Shown: positions 7,841-17,800 of the stretch, one piece after another
Numbering within the stretch: position 1 is the first letter of the stretch
Layout: every line of letters starts with the position of its first letter
DNA from: Pseudomonas sp. AOB-7
Lineage (GTDB): Bacteria > Pseudomonadota > Gammaproteobacteria > Pseudomonadales > Pseudomonadaceae
Direction of reading: 5' to 3'
Length of the DNA stretch: 64,000 nt
Assembly (NCBI RefSeq): GCF_003696305.1
Contig: NZ_RFFK01000008.1
Span: 62,001-126,000 of the forward strand
Notes under the pieces: generated by a model
What the model was told of the DNA's origin: nothing
Databases searched by the model: none
What the model saw: only the letters and a program-made list of their open reading frames with translations
Translations under genes and position numbers: made by a program

Positions 7841-9421
7841 TTACACCGCCAGGGCCAGGATACTGGCCTGGTAGGCGGCGACGAAGGCATCGAAGTCGCC
7901 TTGCGGCTGGGCTTCCAGCTCGGCCTGTTCGGCCAGCGAGCGCTGCGCGGCCTGCTCGAAGGCGGCCTGCTGCTCGGTGTCGAGCGGCCGGCTGCGCAGG
8001 TACTCGGCGTGGCGCCGGCTCTGCTGCAGGGCGAAGTCGGCGAAGCTGGTGCCCTGGCGCAGCGCCGCCAGCACCTGCGCCGAGGGCGTCAGGTCGGCGT
8101 CCTCGACCTTGGCCTGTTGCGCCGCCAGGGCCTCGCCGTGCGCCGCGCCGCCCTGGCTGCGGTCGAGCAGCTCGGCCAGCGGGCGGATCTGCTCGATCAG
8201 CTCCAGGGCCCAGGTCTTGAGTTCCACCGGGCGGCCGTCACGCTGCAGGTGCAGGCCGGGACGGCGGCCTTCCTTGACCACCTTGAGGAAGTTGTCGGTG
8301 CAGCTGCGGCACTCGCCGCCTTCCAGCAGCGGGCTGTCCGCCAGCGCGCAGAACAGCAGGAAGGCGTCGATAAAGCGCGATTCGCTGAGGTCAATGCCCA
8401 GCGGCAGGTAGGGGTTGATGTCCAGGCAGCGCACTTCCACGTACTGCACGCCGCGGCTCATCAGCGCCTGGATCGGCCGTTCGCCGCTGCGGGTGACGCG
8501 CTTGGGGCGGATGCTGGAGTAGTACTCGTTCTCGATCTGCAGGATGTTGGTGTTCAGCTGCAGCCACTCGCCGTCGCGTTTGATGCCGGCCTCGACATAG
8601 GCCGGATAGGGCGTGGCCACGGCCAGGCGCAGGCTGTCGGTGTAGCTGGCCAGGTCGTTGTAGCAGGGGGTCAGGCCGGACTGGGCGCTGCTCTGGTAGC
8701 CCAGATCGCTCATGCGCAGGCTGGTGGCATGGGGCAGGTACAGGGTGCTGGCGTCCAGTTCCTGCAACTGGTGCGGGCGGCCGCGCATGAAGCCCTTGTC
8801 CAGCGCCGGCGAGGCACCGAACAGGTACATCAAGAGCCAGCTGTAGCGGCGGAAGTTGCGGATCAGCGCGATATAGCGCGCCGACTGGTAGTCGCGCGCG
8901 CTCTGCGTGTCGCCTTCGGCCTGCTGCTGCAGCTGCCACAGGCCCTCGGGCAGGGAGAAGTTGTAGTGAATGCCGGCGATGCACTGCATGGTCTTGCCGT
9001 AGCGCAGCGCCAGGCCCTTGCGGTAGACGTACTTGAGCCGGCCGATATTGGAGCTGCCGTAGCGGGCGATAGGGATAGTTTCTTCATCCGGCAAGGCGCA
9101 GGGCATCGACGGGCTCCACAGCAGCTCGTCGCCCAGCTTGGCGTAGGCGAAGCGGTGGATGCGTTCCAGCTCGTCGAGGGTGGCCGCCGGGTCGGTGGCG
9201 GTGCCGGTGATGAATTCCAGCAGCGATTCGGAATAGTCGGTGGTGATCTGCGCATGGGTCAGCGCCGAGCCCAGCCCCTGCGGATGCGGGGTCAGGGCCA
9301 GCTGGCCGTCCTGGTCGATGCGCAGGCATTCGCGTTCGATGCCGTGCAGGCACTGGCCCAGCAGGGACAGGTGGGCCGGCTCGCCGAGCAGGGCCAGGCG
9401 GCGGGAGAGAAGGTCGCTCAA
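7841..9421 (-). CDS. gshA: Glutamate-cysteine ligase
   Basis: 526-residue enzyme joining glutamate and cysteine, the first and limiting step of glutathione synthesis. It is a proteobacterial type 1 GshA (E. coli 518 aa). Conserved stretches include [10 protein letters not shown] near the N-terminus, [12 protein letters not shown], and [16 protein letters not shown] chose the TTG at 9421 as start (reading [13 protein letters not shown]): AGGAAG lies about 6 nt upstream and this N-terminus agrees with my memory of the P. aeruginosa protein. An upstream ATG at 9472 would add 17 residues without a clear ribosome binding site. The partner gshB is at 63039-63995. Confidence 0.92.
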   Translation of the reverse strand: MSDLLSRRLALLGEPAHLSLLGQCLHGIERECLRIDQDGQLALTPHPQGLGSALTHAQITTDYSESLLEFITGTATDPAATLDELERIHRFAYAKLGDELLWSPSMPCALPDEETIPIARYGSSNIGRLKYVYRKGLALRYGKTMQCIAGIHYNFSLPEGLWQLQQQAEGDTQSARDYQSARYIALIRNFRRYSWLLMYLFGASPALDKGFMRGRPHQLQELDASTLYLPHATSLRMSDLGYQSSAQSGLTPCYNDLASYTDSLRLAVATPYPAYVEAGIKRDGEWLQLNTNILQIENEYYSSIRPKRVTRSGERPIQALMSRGVQYVEVRCLDINPYLPLGIDLSESRFIDAFLLFCALADSPLLEGGECRSCTDNFLKVVKEGRRPGLHLQRDGRPVELKTWALELIEQIRPLAELLDRSQGGAAHGEALAAQQAKVEDADLTPSAQVLAALRQGTSFADFALQQSRRHAEYLRSRPLDTEQQAAFEQAAQRSLAEQAELEAQPQGDFDAFVAAYQASILALAV

Positions 9422-9523
9422 GATGCACTTCCTAACTGGGCAGTCGCCACAATATGGGGATCGCCCCGGCACTCTGCAAGGGGCGAACGGTTACCCAGGT
9501 TAGACCAGCCCGAGCGGCGCCGA

Positions 9524-9910
9524 TTACACGCAGGCGAAGGTGCCTTGTGCCTTGGCGACCAGCTTGTCGCCCTGCAGCACTTCCGCTTCCACCACCTGGG
9601 TACGGCGCCCGGCGTGCAGCACCTTAGCGTGGCACAGCACGCTGCCTTCGGACACCGGGCGGATGTAGTTGATCTTGCACTCCAGGGTCACGCTGCTCGG
9701 CCCGCCATCGCCGAGGCTGTGGCTGGCCTGGCCCATGGCGGTGTCGATCAGCGAGAACAGTGCGCCGCCGTGCAGCTTGCCGTGCAGGTTGCGCAGCTCG
9801 TCGGTGAGGCTCAGGCGCACACGCGCCTCGCCGCCGCCGACCTGGAGAATCTCCAGGCCGAGCAGGCGGGAAAAGGCGCTGCTGGCGCCGACCTTGTCGG
9901 TCGTGCTCAT
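9524..9910 (-). CDS. Hotdog-fold thioesterase (PaaI type)
   Basis: 128-residue single-domain hotdog thioesterase. The motif [21 protein letters not shown] (about 42-62) matches the PaaI-type signature, with the glycine pair before the catalytic acid on the long helix. The later strand [11 protein letters not shown] is also typical. Substrate is unknown; such enzymes hydrolyse various acyl-CoA thioesters in the cytoplasm. Its ATG overlaps the tex stop codon by 4 bp (ATGA, 9907-9910), so it is translationally coupled to tex. The same tex-thioesterase-gshA order is, as I recall, found in P. aeruginosa (PA5201-PA5203). Confidence 0.85.
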   Translation of the reverse strand: MSTTDKVGASSAFSRLLGLEILQVGGGEARVRLSLTDELRNLHGKLHGGALFSLIDTAMGQASHSLGDGGPSSVTLECKINYIRPVSEGSVLCHAKVLHAGRRTQVVEAEVLQGDKLVAKAQGTFACV

Positions 9911-12234
9911 TTCTTCAACTGCTTGGCGTTGGCGAACAGGGCGGCCATACCGCCGCTGGCGGGGGCCGGTTTGTCCTGGCTGGAATGACGCTCGCTGCGC
10001 GGCGCGTTGCCGCCACGGTTGCCAGCGCGCGATTGTCCGCCGCGTTGGCCGTCGACCTTCTCGCCGGGGGTATCGCCCATGCGCATGGACAGGGCGATGC
10101 GGTTGCGCGGGATATCCACCTCCATCACCTTGACCTTGACCACGTCGCCGGCCTTGACCGCCTCGTGCGGGTCCTTGATGAACTTCTCCGACAGCGCGCT
10201 GATGTGCACCAGACCGTCCTGATGCACGCCGATGTCGACGAAGGCGCCGAAGTTGGTGACGTTGGTCACCACACCCTCGAGCACCATGCCCAGCTCGAGG
10301 TCCTTGAGGGTTTCCACGCCTTCCTGGAACTCGGCGGTCTTGAACTCCGGACGCGGGTCGCGGCCGGGCTTGTCCAGTTCCTTGAGGATGTCGCCGACGG
10401 TGACCAGGCCGAAGCGCTCGTCGGTGAACTTGGCCGGGTCGAGGCGCTTGAGAAAGCCCGAGTCGCCGATCAGCGAGCGGATGTCGCGGCCGGTGTCCTG
10501 GGCAATGCGCTCGACCAGCGGGTAGGTTTCCGGGTGCACCGCGGAGGCGTCCAGCGGGTTGTCGCCGTTCATCACGCGGAGGAAGCCGGCGGCCTGCTCG
10601 AAGGTCTTCTCGCCCAGGCGCGGCACCTTCTTCAGCTCGGCGCGGGTCTTGAACGCGCCGTTCTGGTCGCGATGGGCGACGATATTCTGCGCCAGGGTCG
10701 CATTCAGCCCGGAGATGCGCGCCAGCAGCGCGGCGGAGGCGGTGTTCACATCCACGCCGACGGCGTTCACGCAGTCCTCGACCACGGCATCGAGCGAGCG
10801 CGCCAGCTTGAGCTGCGACACGTCGTGCTGGTACTGGCCGACGCCGATGGATTTCGGGTCGATCTTCACCAGCTCGGCCAGCGGGTCCTGCAGGCGGCGG
10901 GCGATGCTCACGGCGCCGCGCAGCGACACGTCGAGATCGGGGAATTCGCGCGCGGCCAGCTCTGAGGCCGAGTACACCGAGGCGCCGGCCTCGGAGACCA
11001 TCACCTTGGTCAGCTTGAGGCCCGGCACCTTCTTGATCAGCTCGGCGGCCAGCTTGTCGGTCTCGCGGCTGGCGGTGCCGTTGCCGATCGAGATCAGGTC
11101 GACGCCATGCTTGGCGCACAGCTTGGCGAGGACCGCCAGGGTGCCGTCCCAGTCGTTGCGCGGCGCGTGCGGGTAGACGGTGGCGGTGTCCAGCACCTTG
11201 CCGGTGGCATCGACCACCGCCACCTTGCAGCCGGTGCGCAGGCCAGGGTCGAGCGCCAGGGTGGCGCGCGGGCCGGCCGGCGCGGCCAGCAGCAGGTCGT
11301 GCAGGTTGCGCGCAAACACGGCGATGGCCTCGTCCTCGGCCTTCTCGCGCAGCTCGCCGAGCAGGTCGGTTTCCAGGTGGTTGTACAGCTTGACCTTCCA
11401 GGTCCAGCGCACCACCTCGGCCAGCCACTTGTCGGCGGCGCGGCCTTGCGCGCTGATGCCGAAGCGCTCGCCGATCATCAGCTCGCAGGGGTGCAGGGTA
11501 CCCGGCAGCTCCTCGCCGACCTTCAGGCTGGCGCTGAGGATGCCCTCGTTGCGGCCGCGGAAGATCGCCAGCGCGCGGTGCGACGGCACGCCCTTGAGCG
11601 CTTCGTCGTGCTCGAAGTAGTCGCTGAACTTGGCCCCTTCGTGTTCCTTGCCCGGCACCAGGCGGGCGCTGAGGGTGGCGTGGTCCTTGAGGAAGCTGCG
11701 CAGCTTGTCGAGCAGGCCCGCATCCTCGGCGAAGCGCTCCATCAGGATGTACTTGGCGCCCTCGAGCACGGCCTTCACATCGGCGAAGCCCTTGTCGGCG
11801 TCGATAAAGCGTTCGGCTTCGCTTTCCGGGCTCAGCTCTGGGTTGCCGAACAGCGCATCGGCCAGCTCGCCGAGGCCGGCTTCCAGGGCGATCTGGCCCT
11901 TGGTGCGGCGCTTCTGCTTGTACGGCAGATACAGGTCTTCCAGGCGCGTCTTGGTGTCGGCCAGGGCGATCTCGCGCTTGAGTTCTGGAGTGAGCTTGCC
12001 CTGTTCCTCGATGCTGGCGAGGATCGCCAGGCGGCGCTCGTCCAGTTCGCGCAGGTAGCGCAGGCGCTCTTCCAGGTGGCGCAGCTGGGTGTCGTCGAGG
12101 CTGCCGGTCACCTCTTTGCGGTAACGGGCGATAAAGGGCACGGTGGAACCTTCGTCGAGCAGGGCCACGGCGGCGGCGACCTGTTGCGGGCGCACGCCCA
12201 GTTCTTCGGCGATGCGGTTGTTGATGCTGTCCAT
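9907..12234 (-). CDS. tex: Tex, S1-domain nucleic-acid-binding transcription accessory protein
   Basis: 775-residue cytoplasmic protein, close to the usual 770-780. In order it has an N-terminal helical region (about 1-190), a YqgF-like nuclease-fold domain (about 325-430, with [17 protein letters not shown]), helix-hairpin-helix segments (about 495-560, [16 protein letters not shown]), and an S1 RNA-binding domain (about 650-725, [19 protein letters not shown]). A disordered basic Gly/Arg tail follows. Tex binds RNA and DNA and affects transcription and stress tolerance. The ATG at 12234 ([14 protein letters not shown]) is the family start; the longer frame to 12327 runs into the ompR upstream region. 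Confidence 0.93.
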   Translation of the reverse strand: MDSINNRIAEELGVRPQQVAAAVALLDEGSTVPFIARYRKEVTGSLDDTQLRHLEERLRYLRELDERRLAILASIEEQGKLTPELKREIALADTKTRLEDLYLPYKQKRRTKGQIALEAGLGELADALFGNPELSPESEAERFIDADKGFADVKAVLEGAKYILMERFAEDAGLLDKLRSFLKDHATLSARLVPGKEHEGAKFSDYFEHDEALKGVPSHRALAIFRGRNEGILSASLKVGEELPGTLHPCELMIGERFGISAQGRAADKWLAEVVRWTWKVKLYNHLETDLLGELREKAEDEAIAVFARNLHDLLLAAPAGPRATLALDPGLRTGCKVAVVDATGKVLDTATVYPHAPRNDWDGTLAVLAKLCAKHGVDLISIGNGTASRETDKLAAELIKKVPGLKLTKVMVSEAGASVYSASELAAREFPDLDVSLRGAVSIARRLQDPLAELVKIDPKSIGVGQYQHDVSQLKLARSLDAVVEDCVNAVGVDVNTASAALLARISGLNATLAQNIVAHRDQNGAFKTRAELKKVPRLGEKTFEQAAGFLRVMNGDNPLDASAVHPETYPLVERIAQDTGRDIRSLIGDSGFLKRLDPAKFTDERFGLVTVGDILKELDKPGRDPRPEFKTAEFQEGVETLKDLELGMVLEGVVTNVTNFGAFVDIGVHQDGLVHISALSEKFIKDPHEAVKAGDVVKVKVMEVDIPRNRIALSMRMGDTPGEKVDGQRGGQSRAGNRGGNAPRSERHSSQDKPAPASGGMAALFANAKQLKK

Positions 12235-12477
12235 AAAAAAGCTACCCACAGGGCGGCCATGCCGGCGGCACGGCGCGCGCGAATCAATTGAGTCGACTTG
12301 GCCGTGAGCGCCCTGGCCCGCGTCCATGCCATGGCGGCAGAGGGGCGGAGGAGGGGCGCTGCGCGACTGCCAGGTCGAGGCGGCGGCGCATTATAAACAC
12401 CGCATCCGCCGGCGCTGGGAACCGTTCGGGGAAAAATCTGCTAACAATGGCTGGAGCGCCCGCCAGGGCGCCTGAGC

Positions 12478-12483
12478 CATAAT
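12478..12483 (+). promoter_or_regulatory. Candidate -10 box for ompR
   Basis: The 306-bp region 12235-12540 between the divergent tex and ompR genes holds no gene that I can support. CATAAT at 12478-12483 resembles a sigma-70 -10 box, but no good -35 is visible 17 bp upstream. A second AT-rich patch, ATTATAAACA near 12391, could serve either direction. Confidence 0.3.
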
Positions 12484-12540
12484 GCCGCCATTCCAGCCTG
12501 GCCGCGCGGCGCGCGAGCGGGCTTCAGCCAAGGAGTTGCC

Positions 12541-13275
12541 ATGAGCCACAGCGCCCCCGCCGCCGAAGGCGAGAAGATCCTGATCGTCGACGACGACGCC
12601 CGTCTGCGTCGCCTGCTCGAGCGTTTCTTCGACGAACAGGGATATCGCGTGCGTGCCGTGGAGAACGTCGAGCAGATGGATCGCCTGCTGGCCCGCGAGC
12701 TGTTCAACCTGGTGGTGCTCGACCTGATGCTGCCCGGCGAGGACGGCCTGTCCGCCTGCCGCCGCCTGCGCGAGGCGAACAACCAGATCCCGATCATCAT
12801 GCTCACCGCCAAGGGCGACGAGTCCAGCCGCATTCAGGGCCTGGAGCTGGGCGCCGACGACTACCTGGCCAAGCCGTTCAATCCGCGCGAGCTGCTGGCG
12901 CGGATCAAGGCCGTGCTGCGCCGCCAGGCGCCGGTGGTGCCGGGCGCGCCGGGCAGCGAGGACGAGAGCGTCAGCTTCGGCGAGTACGAGCTGTCGCTGG
13001 CCACCCGCGAGCTGAAGCGCGGCGAGCAGGTGCACATGCTCACCACCGGCGAGTTCGCCGTGCTCAAGGCGCTGGTGCAGCATGCGCGCGAGCCGCTGAC
13101 CCGCGACAAGCTGATGAACCTGGCCCGCGGCCGCGAGTGGGACGCCCTGGAGCGCTCCATCGACGTGCAGATCAGCCGCCTGCGCCGGCTGATCGAGCCG
13201 GATCCGTCCAAGCCACGCTATATCCAGACGGTCTGGGGCGTGGGCTATGTGTTCGTGCCGGACGGCAATAAGTGA
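12541..13275 (+). CDS. ompR: OmpR-type response regulator (AmgR-like)
   Basis: 244-residue response regulator. The receiver domain (about 11-126) has the acidic pocket DDD (17-19), phosphoacceptor D61 in LVVLDLMLP, T89 and K111 in LAKPF. The winged-helix DNA-binding domain (about 145-240) ends with the typical YIQTVWGVGYVF. AAGGAG lies 6 nt before the ATG. Its partner kinase begins 112 bp downstream. By position next to tex it corresponds to PAO1 PA5200 (AmgR), which controls envelope-stress responses and intrinsic aminoglycoside tolerance; the function here is inferred from that. Confidence 0.93.
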   Translation: MSHSAPAAEGEKILIVDDDARLRRLLERFFDEQGYRVRAVENVEQMDRLLARELFNLVVLDLMLPGEDGLSACRRLREANNQIPIIMLTAKGDESSRIQGLELGADDYLAKPFNPRELLARIKAVLRRQAPVVPGAPGSEDESVSFGEYELSLATRELKRGEQVHMLTTGEFAVLKALVQHAREPLTRDKLMNLARGREWDALERSIDVQISRLRRLIEPDPSKPRYIQTVWGVGYVFVPDGNK

Positions 13276-13280
13276 TTCCT

Positions 13281-13376
13281 GGGTTGGCGCTGCGCGGAGC
13301 TAAGCCCAACGCCCACTGCGTCCTGTCCGATAGCCCGGCGTCGGACTCCAGCGCTGCGCGCCTCAACCCAACCTAC
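13281..13376. repeat. Imperfect inverted repeat inside the ompR-envZ operon
   Basis: GGGTTGGCGCTGCGC (13281-13295) is an imperfect inverse of GCGCTGCGCGCCTCAACCC (13351-13369). A nested perfect stem, GTCCGA (13325-13330) with TCGGAC (13341-13346), lies between. The element fills most of the 112-bp gap between ompR and envZ and could attenuate or process the operon transcript. Confidence 0.55.
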
Positions 13377-13387
13377 ATCGAAGCGTT

Positions 13388-14704
13388 ATGAAAACCCCGC
13401 TCTGGTTCCCGCAAAGCTTCTTCGCCCGCACCCTCTGGCTGGTGCTGATCGTCGTGCTGTTCTCCAAGGCGCTGACCCTGGTCTATCTGATGATGAACGA
13501 GGACGTGCTGGTCGACCGCCAGTACAGCCACGGTGCGGCGCTGACCCTGCGCGCCTACTGGGCGGCCAACCCCGCGGAGCGCGAACACATCGCCCAGGCC
13601 GCCGGGCTCAAGCGCATCCCCCGCGACAAGGTGCCGGCCAGCGAGCAGCACTGGCCCTACAGCGAGATCTTCCAGCGCCAGATGCAGACCGAGCTGGGGC
13701 CGGACACCGAGGTGCGGGTGCGCGCCACCACGCCGCCGGCGCTCTGGGTACGCGCGCCGAGCCTGGGCGACGAGTGGCTGCGGGTGCCGATGTACCCGCA
13801 CCCGCTGCGCGGCCAGCGCATCTGGAGCGTGCTCGGCTGGTTCCTCGGCATCGGCCTGCTGTCCACCGCGGCGGCCTGGATCTTCGTCCGTCAGCTCAGC
13901 GCGCCGCTCAAGCGCCTGGTGTTCGCCGCCCGCCAGCTGGGTCAGGGGCGCAGCGTGCGCCTGCCGATCAGCGACACGCCGAGCGAGATGGCCGAGGTCT
14001 ACCGCGCTTTCAACCAGATGGCCGAGGACGTCGAGCAGGCGGCGCGCGAGCGCGAGCTGATGCTGGCCGGGGTGTCCCACGACCTGCGCACGCCGCTGAC
14101 TCGCCTGCGCCTGGCGCTGGAATTCATGCAGAGCGATTCCGAACTGACCGAGGACATGGTGCGCGACATCGAGGACATGGACGCCATCCTCGACCAGTTC
14201 CTCGCCTTTATCCGCGACGGCCGCGACGAGCCGGTGGAGCAGGCCGACTTCGCCGAGCTGGTGCGCGAGACGCTGGCGCCCTACAACCAGAACGGCGAGC
14301 GCGTGCGCCTGTGCCTGGAGGCCATTCCGCCCTTCCCGCTGCGCCGGGTGTCGATCAAGCGCCTGCTCACCAACCTGGTGGAGAACGCCCTCAACCATGG
14401 CGGCGGCGACGCCGTGGAAGTGGTCGCCAGCCTGGCCGGCGACCACAACGCGCCCTATGTGGTGCTCAGCGTGCTGGACCGCGGCAACGGCATCGACCCG
14501 GCCGAGCTGGACAGCATCTTCAACCCCTTCATTCGCGGCGACCGCGCCCGCGGCGGGCGCGGCACCGGCCTCGGCCTGGCCATCGTCAAACGCATCGCCG
14601 CCCTGCACGGCGGCAGCGTGGAGCTGCGCAACCGCTCCGGCGGCGGCCTGGAGGCGCGCGTGCGCCTGCCGCTGGGGCTGCTGCTGCCGCGCGACGCGGT
14701 CTGA
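13388..14704 (+). CDS. envZ: EnvZ-type sensor histidine kinase (AmgS-like)
   Basis: 438-residue inner-membrane kinase. It has a first transmembrane helix at about 14-34, a periplasmic domain to about 140, a second helix at about 143-165, and a HAMP linker. The dimerisation domain carries phosphoacceptor H231 in GVSHDLRTPLTR. The ATPase domain has the N box with N333 in NLVENALNHGG, then a G box near RGGRGTGLGLAIV. It phosphorylates the OmpR-type regulator encoded just upstream. In Pseudomonas the equivalent pair AmgRS responds to membrane damage by misfolded proteins. Confidence 0.93.
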   Translation: MKTPLWFPQSFFARTLWLVLIVVLFSKALTLVYLMMNEDVLVDRQYSHGAALTLRAYWAANPAEREHIAQAAGLKRIPRDKVPASEQHWPYSEIFQRQMQTELGPDTEVRVRATTPPALWVRAPSLGDEWLRVPMYPHPLRGQRIWSVLGWFLGIGLLSTAAAWIFVRQLSAPLKRLVFAARQLGQGRSVRLPISDTPSEMAEVYRAFNQMAEDVEQAARERELMLAGVSHDLRTPLTRLRLALEFMQSDSELTEDMVRDIEDMDAILDQFLAFIRDGRDEPVEQADFAELVRETLAPYNQNGERVRLCLEAIPPFPLRRVSIKRLLTNLVENALNHGGGDAVEVVASLAGDHNAPYVVLSVLDRGNGIDPAELDSIFNPFIRGDRARGGRGTGLGLAIVKRIAALHGGSVELRNRSGGGLEARVRLPLGLLLPRDAV

Positions 14705-14803
14705 GCGACTCGGGCGACCAGCCGTCCGAGGCATGCTGGCAATCTGCGGTCAGAGGCTCTGGCGCTGGGCTATGCTGTGCCAGCGTACCCACTCGAGGCC
14801 CGC

Positions 14804-17800
14804 ATGCCCGCCGCCTTATCCGACCGCCTGCCCAAATGGACTTGGTGGCTGCCGCTGCCGCTTTTCCACCTGGGAACCTGGTTATCCCTGACCACCCGCC
14901 TGGATGACGGGGTAGCGCTGTGCTACCTGCCGCTGCTGCTCGGCCTGGTGCTGTGCCTGTGGTGGGGGCCGCGGGTGCTGCCGGCGCTGTACCTCAACGC
15001 CCTGCTCAGCACGCCGTTGTGGGGCCTGCCCTGGCAGTGGGCGCCGCTCTATGCCTTGCCGGAAACCGCCGCGGTGGCGCTGGGCTGGTGGCTGTTGCGG
15101 CGCCAGCCGTTCGACCCCGCGCTCGGCCGCCTGGCCGATCTGCTGCGCTTTCTCGCCTTCGGCGTGCTGCTGCCGACCACCCTGGTGGCCTTCGGTCTGC
15201 AGGGCAACCTGTGGCTCACCGGCCTGCAGGGCGGCGAGCAGTGGGCGCTGGCCGTGCTGGGGGTGTGGCTGAGCGACGGCATCGGCCTGCTGGCGCTGGC
15301 GCCGCTGCTGCTGGCCTACGCCAGCCCGCTGCTGCGCGTGCGTGGCTGGTTGCATAAGGACGTGACGGACGCCGCGCCGGCGCTGAGCCTCAGCCGCTCG
15401 CCGCTGGGCTGGTTGTTCGCCGGCGGCGCCCTGCTGCTCTTGGCGGCGCTGCTCGGCAGCCTGCCGACGCTGCTCGGCCTGCCACTGCTGGGCATCTGCA
15501 TGCTGGTGCTGGCCCTGCGGCACGCCTTCGCCGGGGCGTTGTACGGCGTGGTCCTGGCCTTCGCCGCGACCCTGCTGCTGCCGCTGCTGCGCGATGGCCT
15601 CGGCCTCGGTGCTCCGGATCTGCAACGCAGCCAGCTGCAACTCACCGTGCTGTTGCTGATGAGCGCCGCGCTGCTGGTCGGCCGCGCCCTCGGCGACCTG
15701 CGCCAGGCACTGGCGCGTAGCGCGCAGATGCAGCAGCAACTGGCGCGCGCCAACCTGGCCATGGAGGCCAGCCCGTTGGGGGTGACCATCGCCGACGCGC
15801 GCCAGCCCGACCTGCCGCTGATCTACTGCAACCCGGCGTTCAGCCGCATCACCGGCTACACCGTCGAGGAGGTGCTGGGGCGCAACTGCCGCTTCCTCGC
15901 CGGCGACGACCGCAACCAGCGCGACCTGAAACAGCTGCGCGCGGCGCTGCGCGAGGGGCGCAGCGGCCATGCGGTGCTGCGCAACTACCGCAAGGACGGC
16001 AGCCCGTTCTGGAACGAGGTGGTGCTGGCGCCGATGCGCGACGAGCAGGGCATCAGCCACTTCGTCGGCCTGCAGCACGACGTCACCGAGCGCGAGGAGC
16101 TGGCCGCCAAGGTCGAGCAGCAGCGCCTGGCCATGCTGCGCCAGAGCCACCTGTTCAGCCAGACCGAGAGCATCGCCGACATCGGCGGCTGGGTGCTGGA
16201 GCTGACCGACCTGAGCATGTTCTGGAGCGAGGGCTGCTACCGCATCGTCGGCCGCGACCTGGCGCTCGGCGCACCGCTGCTGGAGCAGGCGCTGGACTAC
16301 TACGACGGCGCCAGCCAGGCGCTGATCCGCGCCAACCTGGCCGAGGCGCTGGCCGGGCGCAACCACTTCGACCTGGAGGCGCGCCTGGCGGCGCGCAACG
16401 GCTGGGTGCGCCTGCGCGGGGTGGCCGAGCGCGACGGCACGACGCTGGTGCGGGTCTACGGCGCGATCCAGGACATCAGCGAGCGCAAGCGCGCCGAGCA
16501 GCAGCTGCGCGAGCGCGACGAACGCCTGCGCCTGTTCTTCGAGGCGCCGCTGATCGGCATGGCCCTGACCACGCCGACCTTCGGCTGGGAGGAGGTCAAC
16601 CACAAGCTGTGCGCCATCCTCGGCCGCTCGCGCGAGGAGCTGCTGCGCTGCACCTGGGACGAGCTGTCGCATCCGGACGACCTGGCCGCCGAGCAGCAGC
16701 AACTGGATGCGGTGCTGGGCGGCAGCAGCGACGGCTTCGAGCTGGACAAGCGCTTCCTGCGCGCCGACGGCCAGCAGGTGCATACCCGCCTCAGCCTGCG
16801 CGCGGTGCGCAACGGCCAGGGCCGCCCGGGCATGTTCCTGCTGCTGGTGGAGGACGTCAGCGCCCGTCGCGAGGCCGAGGCGCGCTATCGCACCCTGGTC
16901 GAGCACGCGCCCGAGGCGATCATGCTGTTCACCCCCAAGGGCGGCATGGTCGATTTCAACGAGAACGCCCTGCGCCTGTTCCGCTACCGCCGCGAGGAAC
17001 TGCTGGGCAAGACGGTGCTGGAGATCAGCCCGCTGCGCCAGGCCGACGGCCAGCTCTCGGCGGAGATCGGCAAGGTGCATCTCAAGCGCGCCATCGCCGG
17101 CGAGGCGCCGGTGTTCGAATGGTTGCACCGCGACAGCGCCGGCCGCCAGCTGCCCTGCGAGGTGCGCCTGGTGCGCATGCCCGGCGAGCAGCTGCTGATC
17201 CGCGGCAGCGTCACCGATATCTCCGAGCGCCAGCGCTACCAGCGCGAGATCGAGCGCCTGGCCTACAGCGACGAACTGACCGGGCTGCCCAATCGCCGCC
17301 TGCTGCTCGACCGCCTGCAGCACGCCATGGACCGCGAGGCGCGCGAGGGCCGCCTGGGTGCGCTGCTGTTCATCGACCTGGATCACTTCAAGACGGTCAA
17401 CGACAGCCTTGGCCACCTGATCGGCGATGGCCTGCTGCGCGAGGTGACCAGCCGCCTGGCGCGCGAGCTGCGCGCCGAGGACACCCTGGCGCGGCTCGGC
17501 GGCGACGAGTTCGTGGTGCTGCTGGAGGCGCTCGGCGACGACCCGCGGGTGGTCGCCGAACACGCCGCGGCGGTGGGCGACAAGCTGCTGCGCGGCCTGC
17601 TCGGCAGCTGCACCATCGACGGCCACGAGCTGTCGATCAGCGCCAGCATCGGCATCGCCCTGCACCCGCTGGAGCGGCAGAACGCCGCCGACGTGCTCAA
17701 GCAGGCCGACACCGCGATGTACCGGGCCAAGCACGCCGGGCGCAACGCCCTGCACTTCTTCGCCCCGGAAATGCAGGCGGCCATCGACCAGCGCCTGCAG

